NCBI GenBank assembly: GCA_016858145.1
Contig: JAEHOE010000185.1
Location: 124,001 to 188,000, forward strand
DNA: 64,000 nucleotides
Direction: 5' to 3'
DNA from: Edaphochlamys debaryana
Taxonomy: Eukaryota > Chlorophyta > Chlorophyceae > Chlamydomonadales
Shown here: positions 1 through 13,000 of the stretch, one piece after another
Numbering within the stretch: position 1 is the stretch's first letter
Layout: each line of letters begins with the position of its first letter
Notes under the pieces: model-generated
What the model was told of the DNA's origin: nothing
Database searches by the model: none
Seen by the model: only the letters and a program-made list of their open reading frames with translations
Program-made: the position numbers and the translations under genes

Positions 1-2712
1 GCAGCTGCTTGTGGGCAGACAGGAGTACGAGACGGCGCTATTCTTCAACGACGTCTACTTCTGTGAGCGATTGGGTTAGCGGGGGCAAGTGCGACACGGG
101 ACCTTTGAGCCTTGTCATGTCGGTCCCGTTCAACCCTTTTCGTTGCAGGCGCACAGAGTGCCCTGGACGTGCTCCTCCTGCGTGCCGCGGGCGCGGACAT
201 GGTGTGCAGCGCGGACTTCAGTCACAATGAGAAACGCGAACCGGTGTTTTATGACATCTGGTGAGCGTCCCGACTGGCACTCGGGGCCTGGCGGGCCACT
301 GCAAAGGCGGGCAGGGTGGTGCAGTCCGGGAATGCGAGGCCGTTCCCACCTGGGTCCGGGCGAGGCTAGAGACCAGCTAGGTCAGGCGACGCATGTGACG
401 GGGCGAAGCATGTTTTGTCGTTGACTACCCGCTCCCCCTGTGCAGGGCAACGCGCGACCTGCAAGGGCGCAAGTTCCAAAACGGCCAACCCTACGTGGGG
501 CTGCCGGACTCGTGGCAACGCTTTCAGGCTGGACTTCCAGTGCCGGTTTACTCCTGCTGGGGAGGCATGGCAGCGGTAACTGCCGCCGCTTTTACGGAGC
601 ACCGCCTTCGATTTCGGCGGAACTACCCAACTGAGTGCGCCGCCTCTGAGTCTGAGATCCTGTGCAGGGACATGTGGGCCGTGAACCTCACCAAGATCTT
701 CCTCCTCCCAACTGCCATTTCGGCCTACTCCCATAACGTGTTTGTGGCAATCCAACAGCCGGCTGTCAGCTCCCGACCCTCCCATCCTGACCTCAGCGCC
801 ACTGATCAACCGCCGCCTCAACGGCCAATCAGCGTGGAGTGCTGCCCGCTCGAGGACTCGTGCGAGTCCTCCGTAGACTTCTCGGGATGCATAGACGACA
901 ATGTCACATGGTTTTACCGGTTGTACGGCGTCCCGGTCAGCGCCGGTGGGATGCAGCCCGCCGTCCTGACTGCCAAGCTGGACCCTGCGACGGCCACCAT
1001 GCGGGATGTGTCACGTGGGCTCCAGCCCGCCCAGTGCCCCACGGCCGTGCAGCGGCGGATTCCCCGGCGCATCGTGCAGACGTGGAAGACCAACAAACCG
1101 ACTGCAGTCCGGCAGCACGTGTGGTTCCTGGTGCTGTCATGGATCCTGCAGAATCCCTGCTACGAATACGATCTCGTCACGGATGCGGAGATTGAGACTG
1201 CCATCAAGAAGCACCCCCTGTACTCGCTGTGGAGGGTGCGTCGGGGTTGCTGCGTGTGAGGGGGGAGGCTGCAGGACGCCAGGGGCTCTGTGATAATGGC
1301 GAGGCTGCACACTTGCGGCTTGGCAGCCCCCTCACAATAACCCCGATATGTGCTAGGGGTGCCGCTGCGCGATGCCAGCATGGCATCCGCCTCACACAAG
1401 CCCATCAGACGAGCCCCTCTCGCCCGTCCCCCCAGGACATTCCCGTGCGTGGCATGAAGAACGACTTTGGGCGCTACCTGTATCTCAACCAGGTCGGCGG
1501 CATCTATGCTGACATCGACACCATCTCCGTCCGCCCGTTTGACAGCCTCATTAGGCCTGAGGACGAGTTTGTGGTGGGGCTGGAGGCTGCCTTCGCCAAG
1601 TGGGACGATGCGCTTGCCTGGGCTTACGCGGTGCAGAAGTCTGCGTCCCTGCACTGCTGGGCTACGAGCCCGGGGAGCAAGGTGCTCGGTGTGATCATTG
1701 AGGAGGTGGCACGCCGTCTGAAGAACCCAGTGGCGGCTTACAAAGCCATCCTGAAGTACGGACGGGGCTCACCAGTGTTCCTGGAAACCCTCTTCACGAC
1801 TGGCCCCGCTGCCTTCTCCGCCGCCATCTTCGACCTGGTGCCCACCAAGAACCTCACGCACGGCCTCCGGCAGCTGGACCTGCACGCCCTCTCGGGGGGC
1901 CACTCCCAGGGCGACCGCTTCTACAACCTGCAGGACCCCAAGTACGTGCAGGACAAGGTGGGCCGGGGAGGGGCGGGGAGGCCGCACCCTGCCTTGCCGG
2001 GGTTGCCTCTGCGCGGATCGGTCTGCGTACTGGTACATGTGTGCCGGCACCCACACCCCCATCCCCCCTCCTTCAGACTGTGTACGTGGAGCACCGCAAC
2101 TACGGGTCTTGGGTGCCCAAGCGGCACTTGGACAAGCTGTCAGCGGGGAGTACCTCCGTCTTGGTGAATCGGCCGCTGGTCACCGGAGAGTGGTTTTACT
2201 CGTCAGAGCCGACGTCGGCAGGCCCCCCTAATGATGCGTCCAGCTACGTCACGCCGGGACAACTGTTTGCATGGCTCACCCCTCCACTCGAAGGGCGCAG
2301 CTGCTTGCGAGTCATGAGCGGCCTGGGGCCTCGGGATCCCAACAGCAAGACCCTGCAAGAGGTCTGCTGGAACGGCTCTGAAGAGGAGGACGTGACATGG
2401 CTGTGGCTGGAGATGGATGGAAACCTAAGGGTTTACACCGCTAAGCGATCCTGGTGCGCATGCGAGCCTGCTGGCCAGCGGAGACAGCTGTGGGCGGGGG
2501 CGGCGATGCAGCGGGGGTTCATGGAAGCAATTGGCAAAGGGTCCGCCTCAGCCCTCGTCCTCAGCAAAGCCGGTGTCCTGAACGTGCTGTCCAGTCGGAA
2601 GAAGCCGGAGGTGGATCCGCTGGCCTTCTGCTTTGTGGCACGGGTCGCCGGCGAGCGCTGTGACGTAATTGAGCCGTGGGAGCGGACACTTCTAAGACTG
2701 CGCTTCTGTTGA
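1..2712 (+). CDS. Two-domain glycosyltransferase, GT69 (CMT1/CAP59-like) + GT32 (OCH1-like), 5' partial
   Basis: Exons 1-62, 149-260, 446-1235, 1436-1957 and 2077-2712 join in one frame (phases 1, 2, 0, 0) at GTGAGC/GTGCGT/GTGGGC donors and CAG acceptors; about 706 codons are visible and the 5' end lies outside the window. The first part has the fungal alpha-1,3-mannosyltransferase/CAP59 pattern: FNDVYFC, then MVCSADF, FYDIW followed by RDLQG, and a CWGGM block. From about 1050 a second domain starts with IPRRIVQTWKT and carries GRYLYLNQVGGIYADIDT, the DXD-containing signature of OCH1-like (Gly_transf_sug, GT32) enzymes. The protein is probably Golgi-located and builds glycans on secreted or wall glycoproteins using nucleotide sugars; donor and acceptor are inferred only from family. 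The C-terminal ~170 residues, rich in W and C, match no domain I recognise. TGTAA at 3141 is a plausible polyadenylation signal. Confidence 0.85.
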
Positions 2713-3140
2713 CGGCCCGCGGCCCGCTGCCGGATGTTGTGTACCCGGTCACTTGCGGCGCCAGGGGAGGGTTGGTGGCAGTATGTTAAGTGGCAACCCG
2801 GACTGAGCTTGATGTTGCTCTTTGACCTCATGCAACTCTGAAGGTCCTACCTATCGCCATTTGCACGTGTGGCCAGGGCTACAAGGTTTGAGTGGCGCTG
2901 GCCTCGCATGTCCGGAGGAACAGGGGCCTGGCCTCCGATATTAAGCTGGCGAGGTGCGCTATGGAGCGCTTGCAGTCTCCACCCAAGCCCTCAGGACACC
3001 CACACTTCCAGCGCGCAGCCTGTTGCACCGGAAGCTGTTCCCTCAGTCCATCCTGGCTGCATCCCCTTCCCTGCACTGCCAGCATGATGGCACTTCAGGA
3101 GGACTGTCGCTGAGCATGATGGCACTTCGGCTTTTCAAGT

Positions 3141-3145
3141 TGTAA
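3141..3145 (+). terminator. Candidate TGTAA polyadenylation signal of the glycosyltransferase gene
   Basis: TGTAA is the usual nuclear polyadenylation motif in volvocine algae. This copy lies about 430 bp downstream of the stop at 2712; no transcript evidence is available. Confidence 0.3.
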
Positions 3146-3334
3146 GGGGACGGACGGGGCGTGGTCTGCGCTGCGGAGGAGCATTTGGTGAGCTCAACCT
3201 GAAGGCAGTCGTCACTCTCCGGCAAGTGCAGGGAGTCCCACAAGACCCTCACGCAGATCAGACCCCGCCTGGCCGGGCCCCACAGTCAAGGCGTCGCGCG
3301 CTTCCCATAGCATGCCCAGGTCTGCTGTTCGTGG

Positions 3335-3526
3335 CCACCGCTGCTCAGCTGCATCCCCGACTACATCGTCCGCGCATACCGCTCCGTGTAGTGCTAGAAA
3401 GCCTTGCTGCTTGTGTGCTATGCGGGGGCTATGCCCACCTCCCCCACAGTCATGGCGTGTCAAGCAACCATGTCATCGTGCCATCGTGCCCTGCACTGCA
3501 TTGCGCTTTGCTTTAAACCCAGTCGC
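3335..3526 (+). repeat. Dispersed repeat fragment (family also at 36.55 kb and 21.3 kb)
   Basis: 3335-3436 closely matches, in inverted orientation, 36553-36655, the terminal part of the insertion inside the DIRS element. 3484-3526 matches 21318-21372 in inverted orientation (shared core GCAAAGCGCAATGCAG). These look like pieces of one or two non-autonomous repeat families. Confidence 0.6.
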
Positions 3527-4094
3527 CCAGATCCTCACAGCGACACGCAAGCATGCTGGCGGGTGATCCGGATGGCGCCTGTGTGCGTTGAGGCCCTCCT
3601 CGAGCCGTCTTGAGCAGTGAGGGCTGGGCTCGCTGCGTGCTCAGTGGCTGTGCCCAGCAGCGTCTAGTGAATATTCAAGGAGCCGCCGCCGCCAGGGACA
3701 GGGACATGGCTCAGTGGTGGAAGCTGTGGTCCGAGAATTACACTTGCCGCCATTGGGCGGCTGCTTGAAGTGACCCTTTCGCCGTCCCTCAACAAAAACT
3801 ACGGGTTGGCATTCAGGGCCATCAAGCGGCTGTAAGCTTGTGCGCAACGTCAAGGGGGAAGGTCAATCCTGCCCGTCACACGATGAATGGGTTAAGCACG
3901 CCATTGCAGGCGAAGAGAGGACATATTCCCTCTGTAGATCAATGAGTCGCGTCGGTCAATGAGTCGCCCCGGTCAATCCCATACGCAGCCCTGTTCGAGC
4001 TTGTTATCCTGCATCCTCTCCCCCCAAACGTTTAATCAAGGAGATGACACACACACGCAAACACATATCACACGCAACACATTGTAAGCTGCGC

Positions 4095-7000
4095 CTACGC
4101 TTCTTGCCCTGCCTCAGCCGGTGGCTGCATATTGTTTTGGGCTGGCGTCACGTTCTGGGCCGCACGGCGGCGGCGCACAACAATGATCACGATGACCGTG
4201 ATGATGATCACACCGGCCACCACACCAATCACGATACCCGCAATGGCCCCTCCACTGAGGCCATTGCTCTCATCCGTGGGCGAGCCCCCGTCTGTCCCCG
4301 CCGGCGGCGGAGGCGGCGGGAAGGTCCCGCTCTCCGTGTTGTTGAACAGCGGCGGCGCCGGAGCCGGCGGCGGCGACGGCGGCCTGGCCACTGCGCCCGG
4401 AGGCGGTGGTGGCGCTGCCCCGGAGGGCAGCTCCACTACCAAGCTGTTGGCTAGCTGCGTTAGGGCAGCTCCAGTGTATCTGCGGGGGCAAGGCGGGAGA
4501 GACAAGGGCCTCAGCATCCAGTGACCTAACAGGGAGGGCCGGGAGATGGCAACTCGACAACATCGCCCCGGCCAGCGCACCCGCCAGGCACCGCAGCGCT
4601 ACTCACTGTGCGGAGAAGGACGCGGGGTCAAGAGTGCCAGCGCCCAGCTGCCCGGCAGCGTCCGCCAGCTTGGTCTGGGCCGTGATCGAGGCCTGCAGCG
4701 CCTTAGTCAGCGCCGCCTTGAGCGCGTCCAGGTCCAGGGTCTGGCCAGAGGCCACGGCGGCAGAGATGGACGCCATCTGGGCGTTCACCAGCGCGTTGGC
4801 ATCGGCCGTCGACGTCGCAATGGCGTTCAGGCCGGCAGCGGTGGCGGCGGTGTCCACCTGCAGCAGGCTGCGCTCGGCAGCGAGCAGAGCGCGGCGGGCG
4901 CCGGGCTGCTCCTCCTGGAGGCGGCGGCCCACGGGCTTCAGGGACAGGGTGGCCATCGAGTTGTAAAGGGTGGTGTTGAAGAACTGCAGCGTGTCCTCGA
5001 GCGAGGCCAGGGACTTGATCTTCTTGGCGTCCAGCAGGGCGGCGGCGGACTTCTGGGCGGCAGCAATGGCCACCTCCTGGGTGCAGCCGTCCTTCTCCAT
5101 CAGGCCCTTGAAGTAGGTGGCCGCCAGCACCAGCGCGCTCGAGACCTGGCTCTGCATCATGTAGATGACCAGGCCGTTCTGCGTCAGCGTGCTGGTCTGG
5201 ACACTGCGGGGCGGAGGGCACGGGAGGGCAGGCAACGAGGGGATTAGGAGGGCTCACGCACGTGTCACAGGCTTCGACCAGTTGTTCGCCCCTCAAGCCG
5301 GCGCGCCTAGCATGCATCACAGGGCTACGGTGGACTCACCCCAGGGTGTAGAAGTCGTACTGCAGCAGGCCCTGGGTGATCGAGGGAGCCACGCCCAGGT
5401 CCTTGGCGTACTGCGCCATCTTATTGTCAACGACCTCCGACTGGAGCGTGGCCAGCTTGCTGATAATGTCTTCCGAACTCGAGGCGATTGACGACAGAGG
5501 CGACATGATGGCGTCCTTCAGCTGCACGTTGGCGTCAAGCGGCATCCACATCCAGACGGCCGAGTCGGGGATGGCGGCCTTAGTGACGCTGTCCGTGCAG
5601 CGGGCAGCCGCCGTGGCATTGGCTCGAATCCTGTCGGCGCCAGTGGCGTCAATCCTGCGAGGAGCAAGGGGCAACAGGTGGGTCAGTCTTGAGCAAGGCT
5701 AGCGGCCGGTTGAGGAGGGCACAGGAGCGAGCAGGCAGCGGTGCGGGCCGGTTGCAGAAGGCTTACTGGAAGGTGCCGTCGGCCTGGGTGGCGTTCGAAT
5801 TGAGCTCCGTGACCACCTGGCAGGTGACGAAGCCGTTGAACAGGGCGCGGCCCTTCTGCTCCGTGTTCGACACAATCTCACGCGGGGGCGGAGGCGGGGC
5901 GCGAGGCGGCGGGGAGGAGACGACGACGGCCGGTGGCGGGCTCTGGACCGGCTCAGGTGACGGCGAGGGCAGCGGAGAGCCGTACGGCGGGGGCGACGGC
6001 TGCGACGGGGGCTGCACTGGGCGAGGGGAGCGCGCCGGTGGCGAGGGGCGCACCGGCGGCAGGGGCGGGGATCCCTCAGGGGTCTTGGCCGGGGGCAGGG
6101 GAGTCGGAGGCTTCGGGCTGGGCTGCGGTGGCGCTGAAGGCTTAGGCGGCGCCGGGGTCGACGGCGGTGGGGACGGGGGAGGGGGCGGTGGAGGAGGCGG
6201 GGGAGGGGGCGGGTAGGGCGACGGAGGGGGGGGGAGGTGGCGGTGGAGGAGGAGGAGGCGACGGAGGAGGGGGGCGGGGGGGTGAGGTGCGGGCGGCCCC
6301 GGAGGAGGCGGGGGAGGAGGAGGAGGAGGAGGGGAGGGCGGGGGGAGGGGGAGGAGGGGGAGGAGGAGGAGGCGGGTAGGGCGACGGAGGAGGCGGGGGC
6401 GGGGGCGGCGGCGGCGGGGGGGACGGAGGAGGAGGAGGCGAGGGGGGCGGCGGCGGCGGCGGGGGGAGGAGGAGGAGGGGGCGGGTAGGGGCTAGGGGGC
6501 GGCGGTGGCGGGGGAGGAGGAGGAGGGGGCGGGTAGGGAGAGGGCGGCGGCGGCGGGGGAGGAGGCGAAGGGGGCGGGGGGTGGCGGCGGGGGAGGGGGA
6601 GGAGGCGGCGGGTAAGGCGAGGGCGGGGGCGGCGGCGGCGGAGGGGGAGGAGGGGGCGGGTAAGGCGAGGGCGGCGGCGGAGGGGGAGGAGGGGGGCGGG
6701 TAAGGCGAGGGCGGCGGCGGCGGAGGAGGAGGGGGAGGAGGGGGCGGGTAAGGCGAGGGCGGCGGAGGAGGAGGAGGAGGGGGAGGAGGGGGCGGGTAAG
6801 GCGAGGGCGGGGGCGGCGGAGGAGGAGGGGGGGGAGGGGGCGGGTAGGGAGAGGGCGGCGGCGGGGGGCCAGGGGGCGGCGGCGGCGGGGGAGGGGGAGG
6901 GGGCGGCGGCGGGTACGGCGGGGGAGGCGACGGCGGGGGAGGGGGCGGCGGCGGGGGAGGAGGAGGGGGAGGAGGCGACGGGTACTCCACGGTCACAGTG

Positions 7001-10000
7001 AACTCCGCGACGGCGATGTTGCCCGAGCCATCGAGCGAGAAGCAATCGACCTCGTGGAAGCCGTGGCCGAAGAAGTCGTTCTCAATGTTGATGTCGTACT
7101 CCATGCCCATGTAAAGGTCCGTGCAGTTGGTGGTGATGTTGGGCCAGCAGATATCGAAGGCCGTCACGTTGAGGGTGACATTGGTGCCGTCAATCGAGGG
7201 GCCGTCAATGTACGAGATGACGCGGATGATGTTGCTGGGTACGGTCAGGTCGGGCGCCGTCGTGTCAACTGGGGAGGGGCAGGAGGGGTGGGGAGCGTGG
7301 AGCTCAGTTTAAGCGGGAAGGCTAGCCCTCAAGGAAGCAGGCCGGGCTCAACAGCTTTACGTGAGCGGTTCGAGCAGCCGCCTGGGCACCAGGCAGGGCA
7401 GCGCTGGCTCAAGTGCTCTTGCGCCCCTGCTCCCTCCCGCGCTCACCGACAGTCACCAGGAACCAGTCCTCCGCCACGTTGCCGCTGATGTCGGTGGCCG
7501 TGCAGGTCACATTGGTGACACCCAGGTCGAAGAAGCCCGGCTCCGGGGAGCACTGCACGTTGGGGTGAGCGTCGCCAGCGTCCGTGGCGTTGTAGTCAAA
7601 GTAGACCAGGGCGCCCAGGGTCTCGTCGGCCTCAATCTCAATGTCATCGGGCACGTACAGGGTGGGCGGCGTGACGTCAATCACGTACACCGTGAACCAC
7701 TTGGTGACATAGTTGCCGTACTCGTCGGTGGCCGTGCAGGTCACGTTGGAGTAGCCCAGCGTGAAGTTGCTGCCCGAGGGCGGGTCGCAGACAATGTCGA
7801 CGGCAGAGTCGACAATGTCGACAGCGCTCACGTCCCAGACCACGGTGGCACCGTCGTCAATGTTGGCATCGGCGGTGATGTTGGTGGGGATCGAGAGCAC
7901 CGGCGGGGTGGTGTCCTGGACGGTCACCAGCAGGCTGATGGTCTGGTTGTTGCCCGAGCGGTCAACGGCCGTGCAGGTCACGTTGGTGGTGGTGATGGGG
8001 AAGGTGTCGCCAGAGGCCAGGGGCGTGCAGACCAGGGTGGGGCTGACGTCCTCAATGTCACGCACGATCACATCGAACAGGACAACGGAGCCGGCAGCGC
8101 TGTCGGCCTCCTCATAAATGTGGCCGGGGCTGACCAGGGTCACGTTGGGCGGGATGTCATCGCGCACCGTCACGGTGATGACCTCGGTGGCAATGTTGCC
8201 GGCATAGTCAACGGCCATGCAGGACACGCTGGTGACGCCGAGCGGGAAGAAGGTGCCAGAGTCCTGGGTGCAGCTGACATCGGGGGCTGGGTCGGCGATA
8301 TCAACCACGGTGTAGGTGTAGGTCACAGACGCAACACCGCCGGCGGTGTCGGCCTGCTTGATGATGGTGCTGGGCACCGTGAGGCTGGGCTTGATGGTAT
8401 CCTCTGCACGTTGGGCAGGTGAGGGACATGGGAGGGCACTTTCAGTACGTTGAGGGCTCCAGCTGGAAGGCACCAGCACCTCGGTGCCAGCCATTAAGCC
8501 CTCGGTACTCTCAACCAATCCTAGCCCCCCACTCACCGACAGTGATGGTGAACCAGTCCTCGTACACATTGCCGCTGGCGTCCGTGGCGTTGCAGTACAC
8601 GTCGTGCGAGCCCTCCAGGGTCGCCTCGTCCAGCTCAAAGAAGCTGCCCGAGGGGGGGTCGCAGACCACCACGGGGGCCGGGTCGGCAGCGTCAATGGCA
8701 ATCACCGTGTAGTTGACAGTGGCGCCATAGGCGGTGTTGGCCTCAACGGTGCGGTCCAGCAGCGGGCTGACCCAGGCGGGCGCCGTGGTGTCAACTGCAG
8801 GGGCAAGGAAGGAACGCAAGTGAGATAAAGGTCCGTTGGGGCTGGCCGAAAGGTAGCTCATGGTTACGCCCGCTCATCAGAGGCTCAGGTGTCAAGGCGC
8901 TGGGCGCAACTTCTCACCAACAGTGACGTTGAAGGTGTCCCAGTCGGAGTTACCCGAGTAGTCCGTGGCCGTGCAGTTGACCTCAGTTGTCTCGTCCTGA
9001 GGGAAGAAGCTGGTCAGCGCCGGCACGCACACGATCGTCACGTTGGTGTCAACAATATCGGTGGCGTTGACCGTGTTGTTGAACATGATGGTGGCGCCGT
9101 ACGGGGCGTTGGCCTCAAAGATGAAGTTGTCGGGGACGTAGATCATGGGGTCGGTGGTGTCCACCACGCTCACGTTGAACGAGTTCCAGCCGACATTGCC
9201 GAAGTCATCGGTGGCCGTGCAGTTGACCACGGTGGTGCCAACGGGGAAGACGGTGCCCGAGGCGGGCAGGCACAGGATGGTGGGCTGCAGGTCGACCAGG
9301 TCGGTGGCGTTGGCGGGGGTGTACGTGGCCACGGCACCGCTGGGAGAAGTGCCCTCGAAGGTCAGGTCCGACGACACAAACACATCAGGGGGCGTCCGGT
9401 CGTCAATGGTCACGTTCCACTCGTAGTAGGCCACGTTCCAGTCCAGGTCGGTGGCGTTGCAGGCGAAGGTGGTAGTGGTGCCCAGCATCAGGTCAAACAC
9501 GTCCGTGTCATTGATCAGCTGCTTGGTGTCAACGATCCAGCAGGTCAGGATGGGAAAGGCGTCATTGAGGTCAGTCACGTTGGTGGAAAACGTGTAGTTG
9601 ACGCTGTAGGGGTTGTTGCAGTCAATGTTCAGCTCGTGCGTGGAGGCGTTGAACTCTGAGCCGGGGATGTACTCGTCCGTCCAGTAGCCCTCGTCGGTGG
9701 GGTCCACGTCCAGGTTGGGCGGGGTGAGATCAACTGAGGGGCAAAGGCAGGGGAGGGGCACGCGAGGTCAGTCAGGGGCAGGGGTAGAAGGGGAAGAAAC
9801 CCTTCTTTTTAAAGGGTTGCAGGCTCGAAGTGCACGCCGCTGGCTTCCTAGCACAGCTTCAAACCCTCTTCAGTCCCAGCTCACCGATGGTCACGTTGAA
9901 CTCAAACGGCCCAGCCGGGTTGAGCGAGTGGTCGCTGGCATTGCAGAAGATGGTAATGGTCTCGTTGACAACCAGGTCCACGCCCAGATCGCTGTAGATC

Positions 10001-13000
10001 TCCTCGCCCGAAGAGGCGTTGAAGCAGCGGGTGAAGGGAGCGGGGTCCACCAGGTCGACGGCGTAGGCCGTCCAGGTGTACGTCATGACGAGGGCATCGG
10101 CGTCAATCTCCAGCACGGGGGGAGCGGTGGCATTGTCGTACACAGCACCGGGCTGGTACTGGGCGGGGTTGGTGTAGTACATGCCAGGGGCGAACTGGGT
10201 GGGGTCCACGGTGAGGTTGGGCGAGCGGTGGTCACCCACAAACACGCGGAAGAACTGCCAGGGCGAGCGGTTGCCGCTGTCGTCAACAGCCGAGCAGTTG
10301 AAGGTGGTGGTGGCGTTGAACTCAACGGTGGCGTTGGTGAGGGGGTCGACCAGCACGCCCATCTCCACGTCCATGCACTCAATGGTGGGCATGGAGTCGG
10401 CGATATCGGTGGCGTTGGCGATCCAGCTGAAGTGCATGGTGTAGGCTGAACCCTCCAGGTCCAGGTACGAGTTGCCGGACTCGTTCCAAGTGCCAGGCGG
10501 CTGGAAGACAGTGGTCCAGTAGCCGTCCCAGGTGGGGTCAACGTACAGGGTGGGGGCAATGGTGTCGACCACGGTCACGTTGAAGGTGGCCCAGTCCACG
10601 TTGCCAGAGTTGTCCGTGGCCGTGCAGTTGACCTCGGTGATGCCAACGGGGAAGACAGAGCCCGAGGCTGGCACGCACAGGAAGTCCAGCACCGTGTCGA
10701 CCAGGTCGGTGGCGTTCACCTCCGAGGCGGGCCAGCTGACGGTGGCACCATCGTAGCCGGTGGCCTCAACGCCAACGATATCGGCGGGCACCGTCATGTT
10801 GGGCGGGGTGGTGTCAACTGTAATGGGGAGAGGCGCAGGGCAGGACACGCCACTCAGCAGGCGTTAAAGCAAAGCCACACAATGGAGCTGGCCCCCAGGC
10901 GCTGTGGCTCACCGATGTTGATGTACCAGGTGAGGCTGGCCAGGTTGCCCGAGGCATCCGTGGCGTTGCAGCGCACGGGGTTGGCGCCCAGAGAGTAGTT
11001 GTTGGTCAGGGGCTGGTCGCACGAAATCATGGGGTACGGGTCCGCGACATCAGACACGTTGTAGGCGTACGTCACTGTCTCGTGGTACGGGTTGGTGCCC
11101 TCAACGGTGATGTTGTCCATGTGAAAGGCCGGGGGCACCGTGTCGTCTGCAGGAGGAACGGTGGGGAGGGCAGATCAGCATTTGTGCGGTGGAGGAGGAG
11201 GCGGTGCCCCGCTGAGCGCCCCAGGCAGGCAGGCGGTGCAAGCGGCCCCGGTGCGCTTACCAACAGTGACAATGAAGCTCTTCCAGGCAACGTTGGCGTA
11301 GTCATCCTCGGCGGTGCAGTTCACAGTGGTGTAGCCGAGCGAGAAGTTGGTGTACGAGTCAGGGTAACAGTCCACGAAGGGCATGGGGTCAGCCAGGTCC
11401 ACGGCGGTGGCCATGGTGTACGACACGTTGGCGCCGCCAAAGATGTTGGCCTCAACCGTGAAGTTGTTGGGGATGGTCAGCACCGGCGGGAGGGTATCCT
11501 GGACGGTCACGGTGAAGGTGGCAGTGGCGTTGTTGGCGAACTCATCGAAGGCCGTGCAGGTCACGTTGGTGTCACCAATGGTGAAGTTGGTGCCCGTCTG
11601 GTCAGGGTCGCAGACAATGAGCAGCTGTTGGTCGGAGTTGTCGACAGCAGTCACGTTCATGGACCAGTCCACGTTGTTGGCACCGCCATAGATGTTGGCC
11701 TCCCAAATGAAGACGGCCGGGACAGTGATGGTGGGGGGCACCTGATCCACCACCGTGATCACGAACGAGTCTGTGTCGGTGAGACCAAAATTGTCTGTAG
11801 CTGTGCAGCTGACCGTGGTGCTGCCGAACAAGAACTCCGTCCCAGAGGCGGGCGTGCAGACAATGGCCACGTTCGTGTCGCCGTTGTCAATAGCGGTCAC
11901 GTCAGCAGCGAAGTCCACAATAGCACCATTCGCCGTGTTGGCCTGCTCAGCGAAGTCGGCCGGCACCGTGATGACGGGCGGGGTCGTGTCCACTGCGCAG
12001 GTGGGGCAGACGTTCACGGGTCATGGAGAGCCACAGACCAGGAGCCTGGGAAGAGGGGCTGGCGGGCTGGCGCCAAGGATGACTCACCAACTTGGATGTA
12101 CCAGGTCTGGAAGCCAACGTTGCCAGAGGCGTCCGTGGCGTTGCAGTTGACGGGGTACAGCCCAACCTGGTAGGTGGCACTGGTGGCGCGGTCGCAGCGA
12201 ACCACAGGGCTGGGGTCGGCAATGTCAGTCACGTTGTAGGTGAACGTGATGACGTCACCAGCGGCAACGATGGCCTCGCGGGTAATGTTCTTCATCAGCA
12301 GCACCGGCACCTGGGTGTCAGCTGCAAAGGGACGAACAACAGAAGCACAGCGGTCAGCAACTGTCTGGGTCCGCTTCGCCCGCCCAGCGCTAACGTGCAC
12401 TGCTCACTGGTGGTGGCCGTGAAAGTGTTGGTCCCCACGTTGCCATAGCGGTCAGTGCCCGTGCAGATGATGGTGTTGACGCCAACGGGGAAGTAGCTGC
12501 CCGTCACAGGCGTGCAGGCCACCACCGGGGAGGGGTCAGCCAGGTCCACAGCAGTGGCCAGAGTGTAGTTCTGGACGGCGCCAGAGTGCGAGGTGGCCTC
12601 AGCGACGATGTTGGCAGGCACCGAGACGACCGGGGGAAGCGTGTCGTGGACGGTCACGGTAAAGGTGTCCGTGTCGTTCAGGCCGAAGTTGTCATAGGCC
12701 GTGCAGGTGACATTGGTCTCGCCAATCGTGAAGTTGGTGCCGGTCTGCTCGGGGTCGCAGACAATGAGCACATCAGGATCTGAGTTGTCCGTGGCGGTGA
12801 CGTTGAGGGACCAGTCTACATTGTTGGCGCCGCCATGGATGTTAGCCTCCCAGATAAAGACGGTCGGGACGGTGATGTTGGGCGGGAGCTCATCCACAAC
12901 GGTGATGACGAACATGTCGGAGTCGCTCAGGCCAGCATTGTCGATGGCAACGCAGTTGACCGTAGTGTTGCCATAGACAAAGGCCGAGCCAGAGGCGGGC

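Larger units (their letters stand above)
2713..4094. other. Intergenic region between two convergent genes
   Basis: I see no coding potential here. It holds the 3' ends of the glycosyltransferase (+) and HYR (-) genes, the dispersed-repeat fragments described separately, and small local repeats (a GATGGCACTTC phrase at about 3087 and 3117, and GTCAATGAGTCGC-type repeats near 3940-3975). A minus-strand TGTAA (plus-strand TTACA at 3738-3742) could end the HYR transcript with a 3'UTR of about 350 nt. Confidence 0.5.

Noticed and set aside
5699..7045. 448-codon minus-strand Pro/Ser/Leu ORF
   Set aside because: Alternative frame of the proline-rich exon; it only partly matches the SPYPPP frame and lacks the HYR and helical domains.
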